Counted from the first letter of the stretch, positions 34,196 through 43,443 are shown. The stretch: 64,000 nucleotides of DNA from Methylosinus sp. LW4 (GCF_000379125.1 NZ_KB900626.1:1645748-1709747), one strand, 5' to 3'. Notes: generated by a model from the sequence alone, not told the origin. Program-made: numbers and translations.

Positions 34196-35545
34196 ATGCG
34201 CAGCTTTTCCCGCACCCTCGGCCTTTTCGCGATTCTCCTTCTCGCGCTGCTCTCGGGCGGCATGGACAGCGCGCGGGCGCAGGACCCGGTCGCGGATTTC
34301 TTCCAGGGGCTGTTCGGCGGCCGACAGCACCCCCCGCAGGCCCGCCCGGCTGCGCGCGACGCCGGCCGCATGCGCCGGCTGGTGCCGCATCGCGAATATA
34401 GCGCGCCCGCCTATTGGCACGGCCAGAGCAAGGCGGCCAAGAAGGACAAGACGCAAAAGCCCGAGGACCCCAACGCCCCGCCGCCGTTCCAGGTGGCGGT
34501 GATCGGCGACAGCCTGGGCCAGATGCTGGCCGACGGCTTGGACGAGGCCTATGCGGACCGTCCCGACATTCGCATCCTGCACCGCGCCAAGGACAGCACG
34601 GGCCTGGTGCGCGAGGATTATTTCGACTGGCCCAAAGCCGCGCGCGAGCTGCTCGCCGGCGGCGACAAGATCGACATGGCCGTCATCATGATCGGCTCCA
34701 ATGATCGTCAGGCCATTCACGAGGGCGCGGAGACGATCGAGACCCTGTCGCCGCGCTGGCGCGAGCGCTACGCCCAGCGGGTGGAGGCGGTGCGCGCGGC
34801 GTTTCGCGAGAAGAAGATTCCGCTCGTCTGGGTCTCTCTGCCCGTCACCAAGAACGAGCATTTCGCCGTCGATATGGCGAAGCTCAACGACATCTACCGA
34901 CAGGCGGCGGCGCAGGACAGCGCGGCTTTCATCGATATTTGGGAAGCCTTCGCCGATGACCGCAACCAATATCAGGCCTTCGGCCCGGATATAAACGGGC
35001 GCATCGTCAAGCTGCGGTCGGCGGACGGCGTCCATTTCACCGATGTCGGCGCGCGCAAGCTCGCCCATTTCGTCGAGGGCGAGATCAAGCGGCTCTTCGA
35101 CGCGCGCCATCCGGCGCCGGACGCCGCGCCGACGGAAGCCGCCCTGCCCCCGGCGCCGCCTGCCGAGGCCGCCGTCGTCGCGCCGCCGGTGCAGATCATC
35201 GCGCCGAGCGGCCCGACTCCGGCGGTCGCGCCCACTCTGCCCGCGGACCGCCCGGCGATCGGCCAGACGCAACCGCTGACCGGCGCCGCCCTCGCGGCCG
35301 ACGGCGAGCTGGCGCGGCGCGTGAAATCCCCCTCCACGACGGAGGCGACGCAAGCCGCCGCGGCGCGCGCGCTCGTCGATCATATTTTCGTCGAGGGCGG
35401 CGAGCAGCCGAGCCAGCCCGGCCGCGCCGATGATTTCTCCTGGCCGCGCGGCGGCGCCAAGGTCACGCCCGTCTCCACGCCGGCTCCTGCGCAGGCCTCG
35501 ACCCCGGCGCCCGTCGTCGCCCCCTCGGCCGTCGAGACGCGCTGA
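34196..35545 (+). CDS. DUF459/SGNH (GDSL-like) hydrolase family protein
   Basis: A 449-residue exported protein. A signal sequence (FAILLLALLSGGMDSARAQ) precedes a basic region, then an SGNH domain: block I VAVIGDSLGQMLADGL, block III-like IMIGSNDRQAIHEG, and block V DGVHFTDVGARKLAHFVEGE. The last 130 residues are a low-complexity Pro/Ala tail. DUF459 proteins are typical of Alphaproteobacteria and are thought to act as periplasmic esterases or deacetylases on envelope polymers. Start ATG 34196 gives the proper signal peptide. Confidence 0.85.
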   Translation: MRSFSRTLGLFAILLLALLSGGMDSARAQDPVADFFQGLFGGRQHPPQARPAARDAGRMRRLVPHREYSAPAYWHGQSKAAKKDKTQKPEDPNAPPPFQVAVIGDSLGQMLADGLDEAYADRPDIRILHRAKDSTGLVREDYFDWPKAARELLAGGDKIDMAVIMIGSNDRQAIHEGAETIETLSPRWRERYAQRVEAVRAAFREKKIPLVWVSLPVTKNEHFAVDMAKLNDIYRQAAAQDSAAFIDIWEAFADDRNQYQAFGPDINGRIVKLRSADGVHFTDVGARKLAHFVEGEIKRLFDARHPAPDAAPTEAALPPAPPAEAAVVAPPVQIIAPSGPTPAVAPTLPADRPAIGQTQPLTGAALAADGELARRVKSPSTTEATQAAAARALVDHIFVEGGEQPSQPGRADDFSWPRGGAKVTPVSTPAPAQASTPAPVVAPSAVETR

Positions 35546-35704
35546 GCGGGACCGTTCGCTCAAAACGCGCGGAAACCGTCAATTCCGCATTCAATTCGTC
35601 TCGAATGAAGCGCGCCGGCGCCGGCGTCTCGAGGGAACGGGCGCCCCGGCGCTGCATTTTTCTCCCGCTCGAAAGGCCCGAGGGCCTCGAAGGGAGTATC
35701 CATC

Positions 35705-36319
35705 ATGTATTTTCGTCGTTCGTCTCTTTCTGTCGCGCTCGTGCTGGGCTTCGGCTGCGCCGCGCCCGCCGCGCAGGCTTTCGAAAATCCGTTCGCCTTT
35801 CTGTTCAGCGGACGCTCGGCGGCGGCGAGCGCCCCGTCCTCCTCGGACGGCCAGCTCTCCGGCGAATATTCGTCGACGCGTTCCGTGGTCGCCGATCCGA
35901 CCCGCCAGCGGCCGGGAACGATCACCGTCGACACGCAAAATCGCTATCTCTACCTGTCGATGAACGACGGTCAGGCGATCCGCTATGGCGTCGGCGTCGG
36001 CCGTCCGGGCTTCACCTGGCATGGCCATACGCATATCGGCCGCAAGGAGGCGTGGCCGGCCTGGACGCCGCCGTCCGCCATGCTCCACCGCCGCCCGGAT
36101 CTGCCGCGCCATATGACGGGCGGAGCCAATAATCCGCTCGGCGCGCGCGCCATGTATCTCTATTCCGGCGGCCGCGACACGATGTTCCGCATCCATGGCT
36201 CCAACGAGCCCTGGACGATCGGCCATGGCGTCTCCTCCGGCTGCATCCGCATGCTGAACGGCGACGTCAGCGATCTCTACGGCCGCGTGAAGGTCGGCAC
36301 GCAGGTCCACGTTCTCTGA
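35705..36319 (+). CDS. L,D-transpeptidase (YkuD domain), first copy
   Basis: A 204-residue exported enzyme. The signal peptide ends near AAQAFE (residue 26). The YkuD catalytic signature is RIHGSNEPW (His164) and SSGCIRM (Cys180, Arg182). It crosslinks peptidoglycan through mDAP or attaches proteins to it. Upstream GAAGGGAGTATCC serves as ribosome-binding site. A strong hairpin terminator follows. A second paralogue lies at 46.5 kb. Confidence 0.93.
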   Translation: MYFRRSSLSVALVLGFGCAAPAAQAFENPFAFLFSGRSAAASAPSSSDGQLSGEYSSTRSVVADPTRQRPGTITVDTQNRYLYLSMNDGQAIRYGVGVGRPGFTWHGHTHIGRKEAWPAWTPPSAMLHRRPDLPRHMTGGANNPLGARAMYLYSGGRDTMFRIHGSNEPWTIGHGVSSGCIRMLNGDVSDLYGRVKVGTQVHVL

Positions 36320-36327
36320 ACGCAAAA

Positions 36328-36370
36328 CGCCGGCGGCTCGTCTCGCGACGAGCGCCGGCGTCTTATTTTC
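36328..36370 (+). terminator. intrinsic terminator after L,D-transpeptidase
   Basis: A long GC stem: CGCCGGC (36328-36334) plus GCTCGTC (36336-36342) pair with GACGAGC (36347-36353) and GCCGGCG (36354-36360), with one bulged G. TCTTATTTTC follows. It lies between the convergent L,D-transpeptidase and small membrane-protein genes. Confidence 0.8.
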
Positions 36371-36382
36371 GGCTCGGCGGCG

Positions 36383-36574
36383 TCAGCCGACGCAATTGGC
36401 GTTGGTCAGGCCGGACATGATGATCTGCGCGACGACCCAGACGCCGATCAGCGCCCAGGCGATGCGCGTCTTCTTCTGCCCGTAGAGATAGGCTCCGCCG
36501 ATCGGCATGGCGAGCAGCAGATAAGGCAGCGCGGAATTTCCGATATTCTCACAGTACCACAGGGCCGTGGGCAT
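36383..36574 (-). CDS. small two-helix membrane protein
   Basis: A 63-residue protein with two hydrophobic helices (ALPYLLLAMPIGGAYLYG and WALIGVWVVAQIIMSGL). No family is recognised. GGTGAGGAAAA gives a good ribosome-binding site, and the start lies six bases after the gltD stop, so it is the second gene of that operon. Whether it works with glutamate synthase is unknown. Confidence 0.7.
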   Translation of the reverse strand: MPTALWYCENIGNSALPYLLLAMPIGGAYLYGQKKTRIAWALIGVWVVAQIIMSGLTNANCVG

Positions 36575-36580
36575 TTTTCC

Positions 36581-37999
36581 TCACCTCGGTAGATTTGTTT
36601 CGCCCATCAGGAAGGCGTCCACCGAGGCGGCGCACTGCCGGCCCTCGCGGATCGCCCATACGACGAGCGATTGCCCGCGCCGCATGTCTCCGCACGCGAA
36701 GACGTTCTCGCGTGACGATCGATAGGATTTGACGTCGGCGGCCACATTGCCGCGCGGGTCCAGCGTGACCGCGAGCTTTTCCAGCAGACCCTCGCGGACC
36801 GGCGAGACGAAGCCCATGGCCAGCAGCACGAGATCGGCCTTCAGCGTGAACTCGCTGCCGGGAATGGCGGCCAGCTTGCCGTCGACGCGCTCGCAGCGCA
36901 GGCCCGTGATGGCGCCGTCGGCGCCGATGAACTCGCGCGTCATCACCGCGAACTCGCGCGTCGAGCCCTCGTCATGCGAGGAGGAGGTGCGCAGCTTCAG
37001 CGGCCAGTCCGGCCAGGTGACGAGCTTGGCTTCCTTCTCCGGCGGGCGCGGCATGATCTCGAGCTGCGTCACCGAAAGCGCGCCCTGGCGCACCGATGTG
37101 CCGATGCAGTCCGAGCCGGTGTCGCCGCCGCCGATGACGACGACATGCTTGCCGGAAGCGAGGATCGGCTCATTGGTGACGAGCGGCTCGCCGGAAACGC
37201 GGCGGTTCTGCTGCGGCAGGAAATCCATGGCGAAATGCACGCCGCGCAGATCGCGCCCCGGAATGGGGAGATCACGCGGCTGTTCCGCTCCGCCGGCGAG
37301 CACGATGGCGTCATGCTCGGCGACGAGCTTCTCCGTCTCGAGATCGACGCCGACATGCACATTGTAGTGGAAGGCCACCCCTTCCGCCTCGAGCTGCGCC
37401 ACGCGGCGGTCGATGAGATGCTTCTCCATCTTGAAGTCGGGAATGCCGTAGCGCAGCAGGCCGCCGGCCTTGGCGAACTTCTCATAGACATGCACGTCAT
37501 GGCCGACGCGCGCCAGCTGCTGGGCGGCGGCGAGCCCCGCGGGGCCGGCGCCGACGACGGCGACGCGCTTGCCGGTCTTGGTCTTCGACGGCTCCGGCGC
37601 GATCCAGCCCGCCTCGAAGCCGCGATCGACGATCGAACATTCGATCGTCTTGATCGTGACCGGCTGGTCGACGAGATTCAGCGTGCAGGAGGCCTCGCAG
37701 GGCGCGGGGCAGACGCGGCCGGTGAATTCCGGGAAATTATTGGTGGAGTGGAGATTGGCCAGCGCGCGGCGCCAGTCGCCGTTGTAGACGAGATCGTTCC
37801 AATCCGGGATCTGATTATTGACCGGGCAGCCATTGTGGCAGAACGGAATGCCGCAATCCATGCAGCGCGCCGCCTGATTGCGCGTCGCCTCCTCCGAGAG
37901 AGGAATGACGAATTCATCGTAATGGCGGATGCGGTCGGCGGCCGGCTTGTATTTGCGGTCCTGCCGGTCGACTTCCAGAAACCCAGTGACCTTTCCCAT
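36581..37999 (-). CDS. gltD: glutamate synthase (NADPH) small subunit
   Basis: A 472-residue iron-sulfur flavoprotein that feeds electrons from NADPH to the GltB large subunit. Cys clusters lie near the N-terminus ([20 protein letters not shown] and [14 protein letters not shown]). The FAD motif is [21 protein letters not shown] and the NADPH motif is [16 protein letters not shown]. The C-terminal flavin motif is [19 protein letters not shown]. No gltB is adjacent: upstream lie 160 non-coding bases and ilvE. It is followed by a small membrane protein. Confidence 0.93.
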   Translation of the reverse strand: MGKVTGFLEVDRQDRKYKPAADRIRHYDEFVIPLSEEATRNQAARCMDCGIPFCHNGCPVNNQIPDWNDLVYNGDWRRALANLHSTNNFPEFTGRVCPAPCEASCTLNLVDQPVTIKTIECSIVDRGFEAGWIAPEPSKTKTGKRVAVVGAGPAGLAAAQQLARVGHDVHVYEKFAKAGGLLRYGIPDFKMEKHLIDRRVAQLEAEGVAFHYNVHVGVDLETEKLVAEHDAIVLAGGAEQPRDLPIPGRDLRGVHFAMDFLPQQNRRVSGEPLVTNEPILASGKHVVVIGGGDTGSDCIGTSVRQGALSVTQLEIMPRPPEKEAKLVTWPDWPLKLRTSSSHDEGSTREFAVMTREFIGADGAITGLRCERVDGKLAAIPGSEFTLKADLVLLAMGFVSPVREGLLEKLAVTLDPRGNVAADVKSYRSSRENVFACGDMRRGQSLVVWAIREGRQCAASVDAFLMGETNLPR

Positions 38000-38159
38000 G
38001 CCTCGCCAACCCCTCGGCCCGTCGCGTCAATGGCGCCTTCGAGGGATTTTTTACCACGAAGACGCGTAGGACACGAAGCAAATCGTCTCGGATATCGCTT
38101 TCTCGACCCGTCGCCGGCGCGCGAATGTCTCTTTAGCGCGCGGCTTTACGCGGCGAAGC

Positions 38160-39047
38160 TCAGGCGGCGGCCGCTTTCGGATCGACTTCGCGCGTGTAGT
38201 CCTCGATCAGCGTGCGCGAGATGGCGCCCGGCGTGAAGCGATAGGGGCCGGCCTCGGCGACCGGCGTGACCTCGGCGCCCGTGCCGCAGATGAAGCACTC
38301 GCTGAACTCGGGCAGCTCCTCCGGCAGGATGCGGCGCTCGACCACCTCCATCCCGCGGCGGCGGGCGAGATCGATGACCGTGCGGCGGGTGATGCCGTCG
38401 AGGAAGCAATCCGCGAGAGGCGTGTGCAGCACGCCGTCCTTCACGAAGAAGATATTGGCGCCGGTGCATTCGGCGACGCGGCCCTGCCAGTCCAGCATCA
38501 GAGCGTCGGCGTAGCCGCGGCGCTCGGCGCGATGCTTGGAGATGGTGCAGATCATATAGAGGCCCGCCGCCTTGGCCAGCGAGGGCGCGGTCTGCGGATC
38601 GGGCCGGCGATAATCGGCGATGTCGAGACGAATGCCCTTCATCTTGGTGGCGACGTCGAACATGCTCGGCCAGTCCCACACGGCGATCGCGACATTGATC
38701 GTCGAATTCTGCGCGGCGACGGCCATCATCTCGCTGCCGCGCCAGGCCACCGGCCGCACATAGCAGCTGTCGAAGCCATTGGCCTTCACCACCGCGGCCT
38801 TGGCGGCGTCCAGCTCGGCGACGCTATAGGGAATCTCGAAATCGAGGATTTGCGCGGAACGCTTGAAGCGCTCGGAATGCTCGGTGGATTTGAAGATCAC
38901 GCCGCCATAGGCGCGCTCGCCCTCGAACACGCTGGAGCCGTAATGCAGCCCGTGCGAGAGCACATGGAGCTTGGCGTCGCGCCAGGGGATGAGCGCGCCA
39001 TTGAACCAGATGTAGCCGTCGCGCTGGTCGAAGGGCAAAACCGACAT
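38160..39047 (-). CDS. ilvE: branched-chain amino acid aminotransferase
   Basis: A 295-residue class IV PLP aminotransferase that makes Val, Ile and Leu from the 2-oxo acids. Motifs include WFNGALIPWRDAKLHVLSHG, GSSVFEGERAY, PSLAKAAGLYM (PLP Lys probably K159), RRGYADALMLD, EVTPVAEAGPYRF-type C-terminal region and GTGAEVTP. The ATG at 39047 has GGAG at the right distance; a longer start adds 16 residues. Divergent from the marR-type gene. Confidence 0.94.
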   Translation of the reverse strand: MSVLPFDQRDGYIWFNGALIPWRDAKLHVLSHGLHYGSSVFEGERAYGGVIFKSTEHSERFKRSAQILDFEIPYSVAELDAAKAAVVKANGFDSCYVRPVAWRGSEMMAVAAQNSTINVAIAVWDWPSMFDVATKMKGIRLDIADYRRPDPQTAPSLAKAAGLYMICTISKHRAERRGYADALMLDWQGRVAECTGANIFFVKDGVLHTPLADCFLDGITRRTVIDLARRRGMEVVERRILPEELPEFSECFICGTGAEVTPVAEAGPYRFTPGAISRTLIEDYTREVDPKAAAA

Positions 39048-39149
39048 CCGACACTCCGATGAGGTCAAGGGCGAAAAAAGAGGGAGCCGTCCCACGCGGC
39101 GGCCGGTCTCGAGCCGGCCTTCTCCAAACCACTAGCCATCGGTCAGAAA

Positions 39150-39170
39150 TATGTCAATATAGCTGACGTA
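39150..39170. promoter_or_regulatory. candidate operator between ilvE and the MarR gene
   Basis: TATGTCA (39150-39156) and TGACGTA (39164-39170) form an inverted repeat with one mismatch and a 7-base spacer, in the most AT-rich part of the 255-bp divergent region. This is the size and position of a MarR-type autoregulatory operator. Read leftward, TTGACA (39155-39150) could also be a -35 box for ilvE. Confidence 0.35.
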
Positions 39171-39302
39171 TAAGTTCAGAACGATCGAGCGGCGTCGGAG
39201 GGAGCGTTTGACCCTCCCATTCAGAGGACGGGCTTCCGAGCGCCCTGTCCGGGGCATGGTTCACGGCTTTTTCGCTTCCACCGACATATAGCGGTTCCCG
39301 AC

Positions 39303-39869
39303 GTGAAAACATCCATCGAACGCAAGCCACCGCGCCCGGCCTCGACGCAGGCGCTGGTCGGACGCGAGCCGGCGCCCGAGAGCGAGCCCATGTTCGATCT
39401 CATCGAGCTGTTCTTTTTCGCCTATCGCGATTTCGTCGGCGACGCCGACCGTCTGCTCGAGAATTACCAGTTCGGCCGCGCCCATCACCGCGTGCTGCAT
39501 TTCGTCTATCGCCGCCCCGGCCTCGCCATCGCCGCCCTGCTCGATATTCTGAAGATCACCAAGCAGAGCCTCAACCGCGTGCTCAAGCAATTGCTCGACG
39601 CCGGCTTCGTCGAGGCGCGCGAGGGCGCGACCGATCGCCGCCAGCGCCTCCTCTATCCGACGGCCAAGGGCGCGCGTCTCGCCCAGGAGCTCGCCGCGCT
39701 GCAATCGGAGCGCTTCCGCCGCGTCTTCGGCGAGCTGCCGCCGGAGGCGCGCGAGGCGACCGCGGATTTTCTGCTGGCCATGGTCAATGTCGCCGACCGC
39801 GAGAAAGTGCGCGCGCATCTGCCGCCGCGCCGGCGCCGGCGGCCGCTCGCCGAAGACGACGCCGCATGA
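39303..39869 (+). CDS. MarR-family transcriptional regulator (PetP-like)
   Basis: A 188-residue winged-helix regulator. Residues about 30-160 hold the MarR fold: FGRAHHRVLHFVYRRPGLAI, DILKITKQSLNRVLKQLLDA as the recognition helix, and the wing FVEAREGATDRRQRLLYPT. The start codon used here is GTG; an ATG at residue 30 is an alternative with the domain intact. Its TGA overlaps the ATG of the response-regulator gene. The MarR followed by OmpR-type order resembles petP-petR of Rhodobacter. Confidence 0.85.
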   Translation: MKTSIERKPPRPASTQALVGREPAPESEPMFDLIELFFFAYRDFVGDADRLLENYQFGRAHHRVLHFVYRRPGLAIAALLDILKITKQSLNRVLKQLLDAGFVEAREGATDRRQRLLYPTAKGARLAQELAALQSERFRRVFGELPPEAREATADFLLAMVNVADREKVRAHLPPRRRRRPLAEDDAA

Positions 39870-40645
39870 GCGCGCCGGCGCCGCAGACCGCGGCCGAGCC
39901 CGGCCCGCATATTCTCGTCGTCGACGACGACAGGCGCATACGCTCGCTGCTGTCGCGCTATCTCGCCGCCGAGGGATATCTGGTCAGCGCCGCCGCCGAC
40001 GCCGCCCAGGCGCGCGCGCGGCTCGCCGACATGACCTTCGACCTCATCGTCCTCGACGTGATGATGCCGGGCGAGAGCGGAGCGGAATTCGCGCGCAAAT
40101 TGCGCAGCGAGGCGGAGCCGCTGCGCTCCTCCCCCATTCTCATGCTGACCGCGCGCGGCGAGACGGCCGATCGCGTGGCCGGGCTCGAGGCCGGCGTCGA
40201 CGATTATCTCGCCAAGCCCTTCGAGCCGCGCGAATTGTCGCTGCGCATCGCCAGCATTCTGCGCCGCGCCGGCCGCGCCGCCCGCCCCGCCCCGGCGGCG
40301 GCGAGCGTGCGCTTCGGCGCCTTCGGCTTCGATCTCGAAAAGGGCCGATTGCGCGAGCATGATCGAATCGTCCATTTGACGACTCGCGAAGAGGAGATTC
40401 TGCGCGTGCTGGCGACGAATGCGGGCGAGATCGTGTCACGGCAGAGGTTGGCGCAGCGCCTCGTCAATGGCAAAGTCGAGAGCGCGGGCGAACGCAGCGT
40501 CGATGTCGAGGTGGCGCGGCTGCGCCGCAAGCTCGAGAGCAACGCGCAAGGCCCGCGCCATTTGCAGACGATCCGCGGCCGCGGCTACAGGCTGTGGGCG
40601 GAGGCCGTCATCGGACCGGACGAGGAATACGGAAAAGCGCAATGA
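39866..40645 (+). CDS. OmpR-family response regulator (PetR-like)
   Basis: A 259-residue regulator with an N-terminal receiver domain (HILVVDDDRRIRSLLSRYL, phosphoacceptor Asp in LIVLDVMMPGESG, Lys in DDYLAKPFEPREL) and a C-terminal winged helix (REHDRIVHLTTREEEILRVL, RSVDVEVARLRRKLE, IRGRGYRLW). Both ends overlap neighbours: ATGA with the MarR gene and ATGA with the kinase gene. All three are therefore translated as a unit. Confidence 0.93.
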   Translation: MSAPAPQTAAEPGPHILVVDDDRRIRSLLSRYLAAEGYLVSAAADAAQARARLADMTFDLIVLDVMMPGESGAEFARKLRSEAEPLRSSPILMLTARGETADRVAGLEAGVDDYLAKPFEPRELSLRIASILRRAGRAARPAPAAASVRFGAFGFDLEKGRLREHDRIVHLTTREEEILRVLATNAGEIVSRQRLAQRLVNGKVESAGERSVDVEVARLRRKLESNAQGPRHLQTIRGRGYRLWAEAVIGPDEEYGKAQ

Positions 40646-42009
40646 CCTCAGCCCTCCCCGCCGCGCTCGACGCCCCGCGCCAGCTCTGGCGGCGATTCGC
40701 CGGCTGGCTGCACGAGCGCATGCCCAAAGGCCTCTACGCCCGCTCGCTGCTGATCGTGATTCTACCGATCGTGCTGCTGCAATCGGCGGTCGCCTATTTC
40801 TTCATGGAGCGGCATTGGCAGGCGGTGACGTCGCGCCTCTCCGCGGCCGTGGCGCGCGACGTCGCCGCGCTCACCGATTTCTACGAGGCCTTTCCCAAGG
40901 ACGAGCATCGCGACATCATCCAGCGCATCGCCGGCGAGGATTTGAGCATAGACGTTCATTTCCTGCCCAAGGAGCCGCTGCCGCCGCCCGCCGCCAAGCC
41001 CTTCTTCTCGCTGCTCGACCATACTTTGTCGCGGGAATTGTCGCTGCGCCTGCAGCGTCCCTTCTGGATCGACACGGTGGGGCGCTCCAACATCGTCGAA
41101 ATCCGCGTCGCGCTCGACGATTCGGTGATGCGCTTACTCGCCCATCGCACCCAGGCCTATGCGTCCAACTCGGAAATCTTCTTCATCTGGACCGTGATCG
41201 CCTCGCTGGTCATCATCGCCATCGCCACCTCCTTCCTGCGCAATCAGATCCGCCCGATCCTGCGCCTCGCCCGCGCGGCGGAGGAGTTCGGCAAGGGCCG
41301 CGAGGTCGCCTTCAGCCCGCGCGGCGCGCGCGAGGTGCGGCAAGCCGGCGCCGCCTTTTTGGAGATGAAGCGCCGCGTCGAGCGCGCCATGGAGCAGCGC
41401 ACGACCATGCTCAATGGCGTGTCGCATGATCTGCGCACCATCATCACGCGCTTCAAGCTCTCGCTCGCCCTCATCGGCGAGACCGCGGAGACCAATGAGC
41501 TGAAGAAAGACGTCGACGAGATGGAGCGCATGGTCGAGGCCTATCTCGCCTTCGCGCGCGGCGACGGCGGCGAGGCGACGGCGGAGACCGACGTCGCCGC
41601 CATTCTCGACGAGCTGAAGACCGACACGGAGCGGCGCGGCCTCGGCGCGCAGACGAGCTTCGCCGGCCGCAGGCAGGTGGCCGTGCGTCCGGCCGCCTTC
41701 CGCCGCTGCCTCGCCAATCTCGTCGGCAACGCCCAGCGCTATGCGAAAAACATATCGCTCACGGCCGTCAACGACGGCCATATGCTGACCATCCACATAG
41801 ACGACGACGGCCCGGGCATTCCGGTCGAGCGGCGGGAGGACGCTTTCCGCCCCTTCTACCGGCTGGACGAGTCGCGCAATCAGGACGAGAGCCATTCGGG
41901 TCTCGGCCTCGCCATAGCGCGCGACATCATGCGCTCGCATGGCGGCGAGGTGACGCTCGAAGGCTCGCCGCTCGGCGGCTTGCGCGCGACCGTCACCTTG
42001 CCGGTGTGA
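40642..42009 (+). CDS. sensor histidine kinase (EnvZ-like)
   Basis: A 455-residue inner-membrane kinase with two transmembrane helices (about 30-55, SLLIVILPIVLLQSAVAYFF, and about 180-200, WTVIASLVIIAIATSFL) flanking a 125-residue periplasmic sensor. Then come HAMP, H-box NGVSHDLRTIITRFKLSL, N-box ANLVGNAQRYA, G1 DDDGPGIP and G2 HSGLGLAIARDI. It should phosphorylate the adjacent response regulator. The signal is unknown; EnvZ-type kinases respond to osmotic or envelope cues. Confidence 0.93.
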   Translation: MTSALPAALDAPRQLWRRFAGWLHERMPKGLYARSLLIVILPIVLLQSAVAYFFMERHWQAVTSRLSAAVARDVAALTDFYEAFPKDEHRDIIQRIAGEDLSIDVHFLPKEPLPPPAAKPFFSLLDHTLSRELSLRLQRPFWIDTVGRSNIVEIRVALDDSVMRLLAHRTQAYASNSEIFFIWTVIASLVIIAIATSFLRNQIRPILRLARAAEEFGKGREVAFSPRGAREVRQAGAAFLEMKRRVERAMEQRTTMLNGVSHDLRTIITRFKLSLALIGETAETNELKKDVDEMERMVEAYLAFARGDGGEATAETDVAAILDELKTDTERRGLGAQTSFAGRRQVAVRPAAFRRCLANLVGNAQRYAKNISLTAVNDGHMLTIHIDDDGPGIPVERREDAFRPFYRLDESRNQDESHSGLGLAIARDIMRSHGGEVTLEGSPLGGLRATVTLPV

Positions 42010-42012
42010 CGC

Positions 42013-42225
42013 TCAGCCCTCCGCCGGACAGGGGATTTCCTTCGTCACGCCTTCGAGAAAGGCCTTCATGCCGCAATTGGCGCGCAGGGGGCTCGGCTTC
42101 TGATTGCCTTCCCAGGTCAGGAAGGTGACGATTCCGCGCGGATTAATGGCGATCACCTTGTATCGCTCGGGTCCGCGGGTCGCATAGCATTTGCCTTCTT
42201 TTATGTCCTCGGCGGTCAGGGCCAT
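42013..42225 (-). CDS. small hypothetical protein, 70 residues
   Basis: A soluble 70-residue protein (MALTAEDIKEGKCYATRGPE...) with three Cys. The pattern of a short strand-rich domain (YKVIAINPRGIVTFLTWEGN) is clear but no named family is recognised. AAAGGAGATCGGACC precedes the ATG at 42225. Three bases separate its stop from the convergent kinase stop. Confidence 0.75.
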   Translation of the reverse strand: MALTAEDIKEGKCYATRGPERYKVIAINPRGIVTFLTWEGNQKPSPLRANCGMKAFLEGVTKEIPCPAEG

Positions 42226-42282
42226 GGTCCGATCTCCTTTCGCAATGTGCCTGGCCTCGTCCCGCAAGAGCCGTGCCGAGCC

Positions 42283-42975
42283 TCAATGCGCGTGATCGTG
42301 GTCGTGATCGTCGTGGTCATGATCGTGATCGTCATGCGCCGCGCTCTTCTTGTGCACGACATGCTCGGTGAGGAAATCGCCGGCCGCGATCACCCCGTCA
42401 TCGTCCATTGCATGATCGAGGCCCTTGCGCGTCATCGACAAGACCTTGGCGCCCTGCCCGGTGAGCGCGGCCTTGGTCTCTCGCACGGCGGCGAGCGGCG
42501 AGATCGCGTCGGCGTCGCCATGAATCAGCAGCACGGGCGGCGCGCCATCGGGGCCGATGGACGGCGCCGCGCCATAGGGACCGCCAGCGAAGGCCACCAC
42601 CGCCGCCGCCGGCCCCGGCCGCGCGACGCCGGCCAGCAGCGCGAGCGTCGCGCCTTGCGAGAAGCCGACCAGCGCCAGATGCGAGGCCGGCAGCCGGCGC
42701 TTGGCCAGCGCCGCCTCGAGAAAGCGCTCCAGCGCCGCCAGCCCTTCGGCGAGCCCCTCCGGGTCAGCGGCGTCGAACCAGCGCTTCACGCCATCGGCGC
42801 CGGCGGGCGCCTCGGCTGAGAGAAACTCGGCCTTGGGCATGGTCGGAGCCCAATTGAGCGCGTGATCGACCATGGTCTGGCCCTCCGCGCCCTCCCCATG
42901 CAGCATCACGACGAGAAAAGCGGGCTTGCCGCAGGAGAGAGCGGCCAGCGCCGGCCCTTCCACAATGTCGGTCAT
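42283..42975 (-). CDS. phospholipase/carboxylesterase-type alpha/beta hydrolase with His-rich tail
   Basis: A 230-residue serine hydrolase of the YpfH/carboxylesterase family. The nucleophile elbow is LVGFSQGATLAL, the acid/turn region is PPVLLIHGDADAISP, and the catalytic His is probably in RKGLDHAMDDDG. The last 17 residues are almost only His and Asp (HDDHDHDHDDHDHDHAH), an unusual potential metal-binding tail. GGAGG precedes the ATG at 42975. It lies 57 bases upstream of the small 70-residue gene, same strand. Confidence 0.85.
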   Translation of the reverse strand: MTDIVEGPALAALSCGKPAFLVVMLHGEGAEGQTMVDHALNWAPTMPKAEFLSAEAPAGADGVKRWFDAADPEGLAEGLAALERFLEAALAKRRLPASHLALVGFSQGATLALLAGVARPGPAAAVVAFAGGPYGAAPSIGPDGAPPVLLIHGDADAISPLAAVRETKAALTGQGAKVLSMTRKGLDHAMDDDGVIAAGDFLTEHVVHKKSAAHDDHDHDHDDHDHDHAH

Positions 42976-43142
42976 GGGATGCGTCCTCCGTGCGCCGGCG
43001 CGCCGCCGGCCCAAAAGCGCGGTTCAATAAGCATGCCGCCGCAAGTCTCGTCATATGGCGCCCAATCTGCTTCTCCACGGTCGCGCCGGAGACGGAACGG
43101 CGCACCGTGAGAACAGACGCAGCAAAGCAACAGGAGGACCGC

Positions 43143-43334
43143 GTGGCGGACTACAAAGTGACGGTCGAGGAGCAGGCCGACGGAAAATGGGCCTGCTTCC
43201 TGCACGTTCCGGGCGAGGAGCCGTATAATCTCGGCAAATCCTTCAAGAACGAGGACCGCGCCGAGGCGTGGCTCACCGTCGGCGAAGCGACGACCGCGAT
43301 CGACATGGCGGTGGCGAAGCTCACCAAGAAGTGA
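43143..43334 (+). CDS. small hypothetical protein, 63 residues
   Basis: Start codon GTG, with CAGGAGGACCGC directly before it. The protein (VADYKVTVEEQADGKWACFL...) looks like a compact beta-alpha domain: VTVEEQADGKWACFLHVP, then a helix RAEAWLTVGEATTAIDMAVA. No family recognised. The following hairpin and the next small gene may form one transcript. Confidence 0.68.
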   Translation: MADYKVTVEEQADGKWACFLHVPGEEPYNLGKSFKNEDRAEAWLTVGEATTAIDMAVAKLTKK

Positions 43335-43342
43335 GCCTGCGG

Positions 43343-43395
43343 GAAGGGCCGCGATTTGCGCCTGTCGGCTATCCGACAGGCGATCCCGGCCCTTC
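43343..43395 (+). terminator. large nested hairpin between two small genes
   Basis: A perfect 10-bp inner stem, CGCCTGTCGG (43359-43368) with CCGACAGGCG (43373-43382), is enclosed by an 8-bp outer stem, GAAGGGCC (43343-43350) with GGCCCTTC (43388-43395). GTCCATTTTGTCC follows. It could terminate the upstream small gene or protect the mRNA of either gene. Confidence 0.6.
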
Positions 43396-43443
43396 GTCCA
43401 TTTTGTCCCGCGCCAAAGCCGCGCGCAGCAAGGAGCGAAGAAA

